64,000 nt of DNA from Quillaja saponaria. Taxonomy: Eukaryota; Streptophyta; Magnoliopsida; Fabales; Quillajaceae. The DNA is taken from contig CM055608.1 of assembly GCA_029379385.1 (NCBI GenBank), positions 24,054,350-24,118,349 of the forward strand. The letters are read 5' to 3'. Below are positions 57,935-64,000 of this stretch, piece by piece (position 1 is the stretch's first letter; the number at the start of each line of letters is the position of its first letter). Under the pieces are notes generated by a model. It had not been told where the DNA came from, searched no databases, and saw nothing but the letters and a program-made list of their open reading frames with translations. Made by a program: the position numbers and the translations under genes.

Positions 57935-60900
57935 ATGGAGTCTCCAGTTGCTTCCAATGATAGCTTTTCTGGGCTCAACGATAAGGAGCCATTGGTTGAC
58001 CCCTTCTTGGTTGAGGCTCTCCAGAACCCTCGTCACCGTTTAACAAGTTAGTATTTTTTTTGCTTTGAATCTCATTCCACTTTGGTTTTGCTTTAATTTT
58101 GATATGATGCTATGGGAGTTTGTTGTTTGATATAGGTGATTTGTGTTTGTTCTGTATGACTGTTCTTTTTTAGGGTTTTCAACTTTTTGTGGCTTACAGG
58201 TATTTCTGTTACGTTATTTTATTTGTTATAGTTGGATTGAATCTGGGATAGAAAAATCTATTTGGGTTTGAATAATTGTAGGTTTCGGTTTAGTCAGATC
58301 TGGGCTTGTGTTGGTGATTAGCCTCTGTTATTGGGGCAATTGAATTTCCATAGAAATAAGATTCAAATTAAGATGACGAAAGTCTTACCTGTCAAGGAAA
58401 ACAAATGGTTATTAGGGTCTCATAGGGGAAAGCCACCAAGGCAGGGAGTGGTTTATTCTTTCTAGATCACCTGGAAGCTAATTGTCAAAAAATCTGTTGT
58501 GTAATGAAAATTTGGATCTTAAACTAACTTTATGTGATTTCCTAATCTTGCTATACGGTCTTGTTAATATATATTTTTTTCTGTAATTCTTTGACTTTAC
58601 TGGCTTGACATTTTCTTTTCACCTTTGCTTCAATATAATCTTTACAAGCTTTCAGAACTTCTTGTACAGTCAACTAAAATGGTGACTATCACAGAGGAAG
58701 GTTCCTATATGTAAAATGTGTTAATTTATCAACAGGAAGTAAACCCAATGGGAAATTATGTATGAAATAGTGACTTCTGGATTGGAAGTGACTGGAACTC
58801 CTAGGAACACCATTCACCTCTATTGGTTTGTACTTCATATAGAAATTTGGTCGATGGATCTTGTGCTGAATGCCTTTTCATTTTGTAAAGCAAATCCCAG
58901 TGCTGAGCCTGAGATAGAAATTGAGTCTTATAGAAATAGTACTGAAGGCATGGGTTCAATAGTTTCCCTGTAGAATGAAAAAAGATATGACGTTGTTCAA
59001 GTAATAGTTTCCCCCTTCCTATTGAACCAAATTCTTACTGAATTGGCGAATATCATGTGTGGCTGCACAGTTATCATGGTAAATGGTTCCAATGCACATT
59101 AGTCATAACCACACTATTTGAATACATTTATGATAAAGTATTGACAGATATTAGTTTGGTACAAATAATGATGCATGAATCAATCCAAACATTTGGTAGA
59201 GTTAAACCTGCATTCTTTTGATGCTAAATGAAATTCTGGAAATTCTTTCCATGTTCTCTGGTATTGGTGTAATTGGTCACTGGAAAAATATTTTGTTATT
59301 CAGTGTAAAATAACCCTCATGATGTGGAAAATATTTTTCTTTTTTTTCCTTAGAGGTGCAAGTCACTTTTGAATGAGCTCAAGATTTTTATACGAACCTA
59401 AAATTTCATGGTAATCACTAACCATCTCCTTTTTGTCCAACTATTGCTCTAGTTGTTCACAATCCTTTTAGCTGTCAGAACCCACAGCTGACTGTTTCCT
59501 CTGTGGCCATTTGCTACTGTAATGGCTATATACGCTATTATCATTTTTCACTGATAATATGATTACATGAAAACTACAAAAATAATAAAATTTCGTGGAA
59601 AAAGTTTTTTTGCAAATTTTTTTGAAGAAATTATAGAGCTGTATGAACAAAATTTTGTTACTCTTAAGATTCTTTTACATTTTAGAGTGAGTAGCTTTGT
59701 AATATTGTCTGTAATATTTTTCATTGCTGGTATATTTAACCCAATAGTAAATATTGTCTGTAATATTTTTCATTGTTGGTATATTTAACCCAATAGTAAG
59801 CCTCAAGAGATGCTTGTTTGGAGTTGTGAGGAATGAATCTGTGTGACTTATGGGGTTTTAAATGATCTAGTGTTAAATTATTTTTCATTTTTCCTGTAAT
59901 TTTCATTTGTAAATAATTTCTTAATTTGTTGTCATTTACGCATTTTCTTTCTGTCATTGGGTTGTTGTTTTTTGTTTCATATGCTGACCATATAATTTTC
60001 TTAGAAACTTCACAACCATTTGTGTTTCCTTTGAGTTTTCCTTCTTGACATAGATCGTCATATTTATTAGAATTTTTTTTTTTTTTGCTATTTTTCCCTT
60101 ACGTTCCTATCCCCCAGTTTTGCGGATGGAACTTGACATCCAGAGGTTTCTGCAAAATCCTGGTCAGCAGCATTTTGAATTCCAACATTTCACATCTTCC
60201 TATCTGCGTTTGGCAGCACATCGTGTTGCTCAACACTATGGTCTTCAAACTATGGTTCTGGATAATGGCTTAGATGGTCAGGGAAATAAAATAGTAGTGA
60301 GAAAATTAGCTGAAAGCAAGTACCCTGTGGTTCGCTTATCTGAAATACCTGCCAAACAGTTGGAAACTGATAAAGCGGAGCATGTAAAAATTGTGATCAG
60401 GCCTAGGCCAAATAAAACATCTTTAAATGAAGCCAATGATGCTGGGATCAGAAGGAATCCTATGAGAAGTGTGGAAGAGAGAAAGGAGGACTATGATCGG
60501 GCACGAGCTCGCATCTTTAGTAGCCCAAGTTCTTCTGACACTGATGATACCTTGTCCCAGGTCTCTGTAGAGGGCAGAAACACTTCAGTGGGCAGGGATG
60601 ACAATGAAGGCAGTAGGAATATCATAATTGATTCTGAAAAAACCGTAAGTGTCAGGGATCCTGGTAATTCTTCTCGAGTTGCAATTTTCAGAGATAGGGA
60701 AAAGGACCGTGGTGACCCAGATTATGACCGTAGCTATGGGAGGTAAGGTGTATCTCTTTGTTGGATTTTAATTTACTAAGCTTTGTGGATGCTGATGCAA
60801 AACTTTGGTGTTCTATTGTTTTTGCTCTAATGTAGTTACTGAATAACATGAATACTGCCTGATATTCAAATTAATTGTTGTTTGCACCTATTTCTGCATC

Positions 60901-62455
60901 ACTCTGGAAAGTTGTAAATGTGTTTTTTTACAGTTATTGTGAATAATGATCTTTTAAAGCTGCATCTGCTTGTTCATAAATGTAGTTGAACTAACCAATT
61001 ATTAGGAATCAATTCTTTGTCCTTTTCTGGAATCATCCCTGTTGTTTTCATTTGTTTATCTTCACCACTTATTCTTTCTTCCCCTTTGACATTGAGTTAG
61101 TTAGGTTGGGGGGTGCTGGTTGAATGGATGTGTTTCAAATGTCATAGTGATGCCATCATCTATCAAAAAGTTTGTTTATTAATCAAATTGAAATAATTTG
61201 ATGATGCAGATATGTCAGGACTGTTCCAACCAATCAAAGCTTTAACTTGGTGCCTTTTAATACTCTAAAAGTTCAAGCTCCATTTGCACATTACGGTTCT
61301 GGTTTCTCTCAGCTGGGTCAGATGCCTCAAGCACAAGCTTCACTGAACTACGGGCCTACTCCGGCTGCAGTTATGAGCCCTTTTTGTGCCATGGGTATAA
61401 ATCATACATCTACTGAAGCTGCATGCGTGCAGTGGCCAAGTGCTGCAATGATGTATGCACATTCATATGATCAGTTTAGACATGATGTTTTCCAGGTAAG
61501 CCACATTTAGAATCGTTATTTAGTTTGAGAGGGAGGGTGGGGGATTCAGTACACTCAATTCCCCTATCCCTTCTAATGATTGAGGGAGGGAGGGGGATTT
61601 AGTACACTCAATTTCCCTATCCCATCTGATGATTCAAATCATTCCAAAACCAGTTGATTGGTGACTAGTGAATTTTTGCCTTTTATATGGGCCATATTTA
61701 AGTGCATTAAGATTCAGAATGTGGTCTTTCTTTCTATCTGTGCAGTTTCAGCCATGGTTGGTTGTAAGCTTTTGATTCCTTTTACTTCGACGCATAAATG
61801 TCTTTCTCTGTCAGGAACATTTTTGTCCCACCAAGTTGTAGTGGTCACATTTGCTATATGCATGACTTCAGAGTTGTAAAAATTCTTATGAAGTAGTTGG
61901 CAATACATAAGTTATTGAATTTGCTGGGGTTATTATACTTTTGTAAGATATGTTTTACTTGGCATACGAGTGTTCATTTGTATATTAATTTTATGTAGCT
62001 TGTACTATCTATGCCATTGCATTCATGAGTGAAGGCTGCTTGTAATCAAACTGGGGTTCTCCAATTAGTGAATAAAGTATAAACTGTGTTACCATCAAGG
62101 GCCGGTGTGAGATTTTACATTATGCAGTGATTGCAAGTATGAGGGCTTCCATTACCACGTCCTGTACTATATTTTCATGTTATTGAGCGCATGGCTTCCT
62201 TAATGCATTAATGTTGGTGATTTTATGTACTTTAAGTAGCAGGCTAGGTTAACTCATCTTTCTCCCACTGTACTACTCAAATTGTATTACTTTTCCTGCT
62301 TCCTATGATATTCCATGCTCATAGTATTTGTTGTTGCTGTACACTGTAATTTTAATTTATTCTTAGCTTAAATCTGATATTCTTTTGCTGTTTGCTTTTT
62401 GCAGGCTCCATTTGGTCAGCAGCCACTAAGCTTTGATTATTCCCAAAACTATTAG
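57935..62455 (+). CDS. R3H and SUZ domain-containing RNA-binding protein
   Basis: Predicted single-stranded nucleic-acid binding protein, homologous to the animal R3HDM group. Four exons: 57935-58046, 60118-60742, 61210-61495 and 62405-62455, with GT-AG borders and consistent phases; 357 residues. Exon 1 encodes MESPVASNDSFSG to NPRHRLT. Exon 2 carries the R3H domain (MELDIQRFLQNPGQQHFEF, then RLAAHRVAQHYGL with the Arg-x3-His signature, about residues 40-100) and the SUZ motif (SVEERKEDYDRARARIF, about 155-180). Exons 3 and 4 give a Gln/Pro/Tyr-rich low-complexity tail ending SFDYSQNY, typical of this family. No signal or membrane segment; expected cytoplasmic. Intron 1 is 2.07 kb and contains a 49-bp tandem duplication. 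No lesion was seen. The specific RNA target is unknown. Confidence 0.92.
59701..59798 (+). repeat. 49-bp tandem duplication in R3H intron 1
   Basis: Two direct copies, 59701-59749 and 59750-59798, differ at a single base (gctgg versus gttgg). It is a recent local duplication inside the intron with no predicted effect on coding. Confidence 0.92.
61529..61640 (+). repeat. Imperfect tandem duplication in R3H intron 3
   Basis: The block 'gggggattcagtacactcaa...ccctatccc' near 61540 is repeated as 'gggggatttagtacactcaa...ccctatccc' about 53 bp later, with a few differences. It is intronic and non-coding. Confidence 0.75.
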
Positions 62456-64000
62456 GTGCATTTAAGGGGAAATTGTGTGTTATTTGCATGTAGAACTTGC
62501 TATACCCTTAGGAGTGCTATGAGATTTAGGTTCTTCATCTTTCTCATACTCTGTTATAGACCTTTCATTATTATGTGTACTTTTTCATTTTTGATGGTGA
62601 TATTAGGAAGCTATTCTGACGTTTAGTAGTTTTTGTCAGACTGTATACTATTTTTTTCGCTGGGGTTTAAAATTATTGGTACGTTGCTGTGATTTTTTCG
62701 CTGGGGTTTAGTAGTTTTTGTCAGACTGTATACTATTTGATATGTGGGATGCATATCTTAGGCAGTATTTAAATTATGTTTCTTGATGTCAAACAGTCCA
62801 AATATATATTTAGATTGGTCGAGTCTTGAACACTGACACTTTCCCCATTTGTATAGATCCATTTGAACAAAAAATAATAGACATAAATAGTTTTTCAGTG
62901 GTAAAAAAAAATCATTGGCAGCTATTACTTTATCACTCGCCTCAAAAGAAAAGCTTTGAATTAATCATTAGGAACAAAGTCTTTATGTAATTGCAGACAA
63001 TGTTTTCTCATATGGAAGGTGTGGCTCTCGTTTATTGGGTTGAACAAAACTCAAAGGAAAACGATGAAACTTCTCGATTTTGGTTTCTTTCAAAATGTAG
63101 TTGCACTGTCCTGTCGAAGAGTGAGTGTAAGAATGTGCAATCTAGTCTGTCTGGTCCTTGAAGTGCAAATTAAAACTGGTAACCGAATAGTTAAGAATCA
63201 AGTTGGTAACCAAATGTTTTACAGATTTTAACCAATACAAGGTGGCATTTTCTTTTTCTTTATCACCTTTTGTTTTTCTTATTTGTCAGATAATTTTCAA
63301 TTATGGATTGGAGGAATATGTGTACAATATCATGATTATTTGTCCTAAACACTCACCTGAGAATTTGTCATTCCCTGTAATCCTACCAAAGTGCCAACCA
63401 GAATGTAGTTCGTCTGCAGGGTAATGTATAAGATATCCTCCGAATAATTAAAATTGAACCAATTTGATGTCCGACTAGGGCCTGTATATTATCCTCAAAT
63501 CCCCTCCCTGTACATCTATTTGGGTTGTTCTCCATCTTTTCCCACCAATGTGAAATTGTCCCCCTGGCTGAACTAGCAAATTTGCCAGGTTATGTAGAAA
63601 GCCTAGTTTGGCATTTTCTTTCTCCATTTCCAAGGTTGGAAGGTTGCTTTTAAGCTAATTGTGGATGATCTGTTTCGCATACATTCCCCCTACAACATAG
63701 ATGGTTGATGGATGAGATCCAGGGTGTTATCCACATGCCTCTAGCAAAGGTGTTTGTGGAATCTTACATATAATGCAAATATTATCGGCTCAAAGCTTAG
63801 GATTACAAATGCCAAAACTCTGGTGTACCACATATGAGACCTGCTTTGGAATAATGTGTTCTTTTTCTATTAATTGCTTGCCTAAAGGACAAAGCTATAA
63901 AGATTGATGGTCCCCACAAAATCTTCTTAGACCAAATGAATGAATGGAGGCAGTGGGATTTTTCTTTTTAGGAAAATAAGTTTAAGCATGTTATCATACA
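62456..64000. other. 3' flank of R3H gene and spacer, no further gene recognised
   Basis: The first few hundred bases probably contain the R3H 3' UTR. A partial direct repeat (tttttcgctggggttta and tagtttttgtcagactgtatacta) occurs twice between 62620 and 62740. The remainder to the window edge shows no exon with recognisable motifs on either strand. Confidence 0.4.

Noticed and set aside
63019..63231. Short plus-strand frame near the right edge
   Set aside because: No homology signal or splice-consistent neighbours. It looks like random open sequence in the spacer.

Overview
This 64 kb window is nuclear DNA of a flowering plant, most likely a eudicot. The reasons are AT-rich intergenic DNA, genes with GT-AG introns, plant-only families (phytocystatin with a C-terminal extension, WAT1-related transporter, CYP94 and CYP98 P450s, bZIP17/28-type factor, plant mobile domain) and nested plant transposons. 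The species cannot be named from the sequence.

Layout. 1-5030: repeat DNA. It holds a Ty3/gypsy-type terminal sequence and a decayed CACTA transposase fragment split by a 1.3 kb solo LTR with a 5-bp target duplication. 5491-10505 (+): four-exon cystatin with the legumain-type C-terminal domain. 11096-11545 (-): dead C-terminal fragment of a CYP98A P450. 11929-13725 (-): seven-exon WAT1-related transporter. 13726-20640: AT-rich DNA with no gene seen. 20640-27690: a second repeat cluster with a CACTA fragment, a ~165-bp tandem array, a second copy of the opening repeat, a Copia reverse-transcriptase remnant and an inverted LTR end. 27700-33938: a CYP94A fatty-acid omega-hydroxylase gene (31679-33289) and, 5 kb upstream, a truncated dead copy of its second exon that carries the same 3' flank. 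A Tourist-like element (30035-30718) lies between them. 34085-36290 (-): remains of a ubiquitin-specific protease. 37701-40070 (-): intact SEC15 exocyst gene. 42214-47215 (-): ER-membrane bZIP factor of the bZIP17/28/49 type whose reading frame is broken by an apparent single-base indel. 57935-62455 (+): four-exon R3H-SUZ protein.

The most striking object is a complete 8.0 kb Mutator-like element (47582-55612). It has a perfect 9-bp target duplication, an intact 849-residue MuDR-type transposase and a companion plant-mobile-domain gene that is frameshifted. Its ~300-bp ends are built from six perfect or near-perfect hairpin modules. The outer three are collinear at both ends, while modules 4 and 5 are in swapped order. 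The element sits only 367 bp upstream of the bZIP start codon.

The host genes do not form a pathway. They are independent housekeeping or stress genes: protease inhibition, membrane transport, lipid oxidation, exocytosis, ER-stress transcription and RNA binding. All function calls come from reading motifs by eye; no database search was run.
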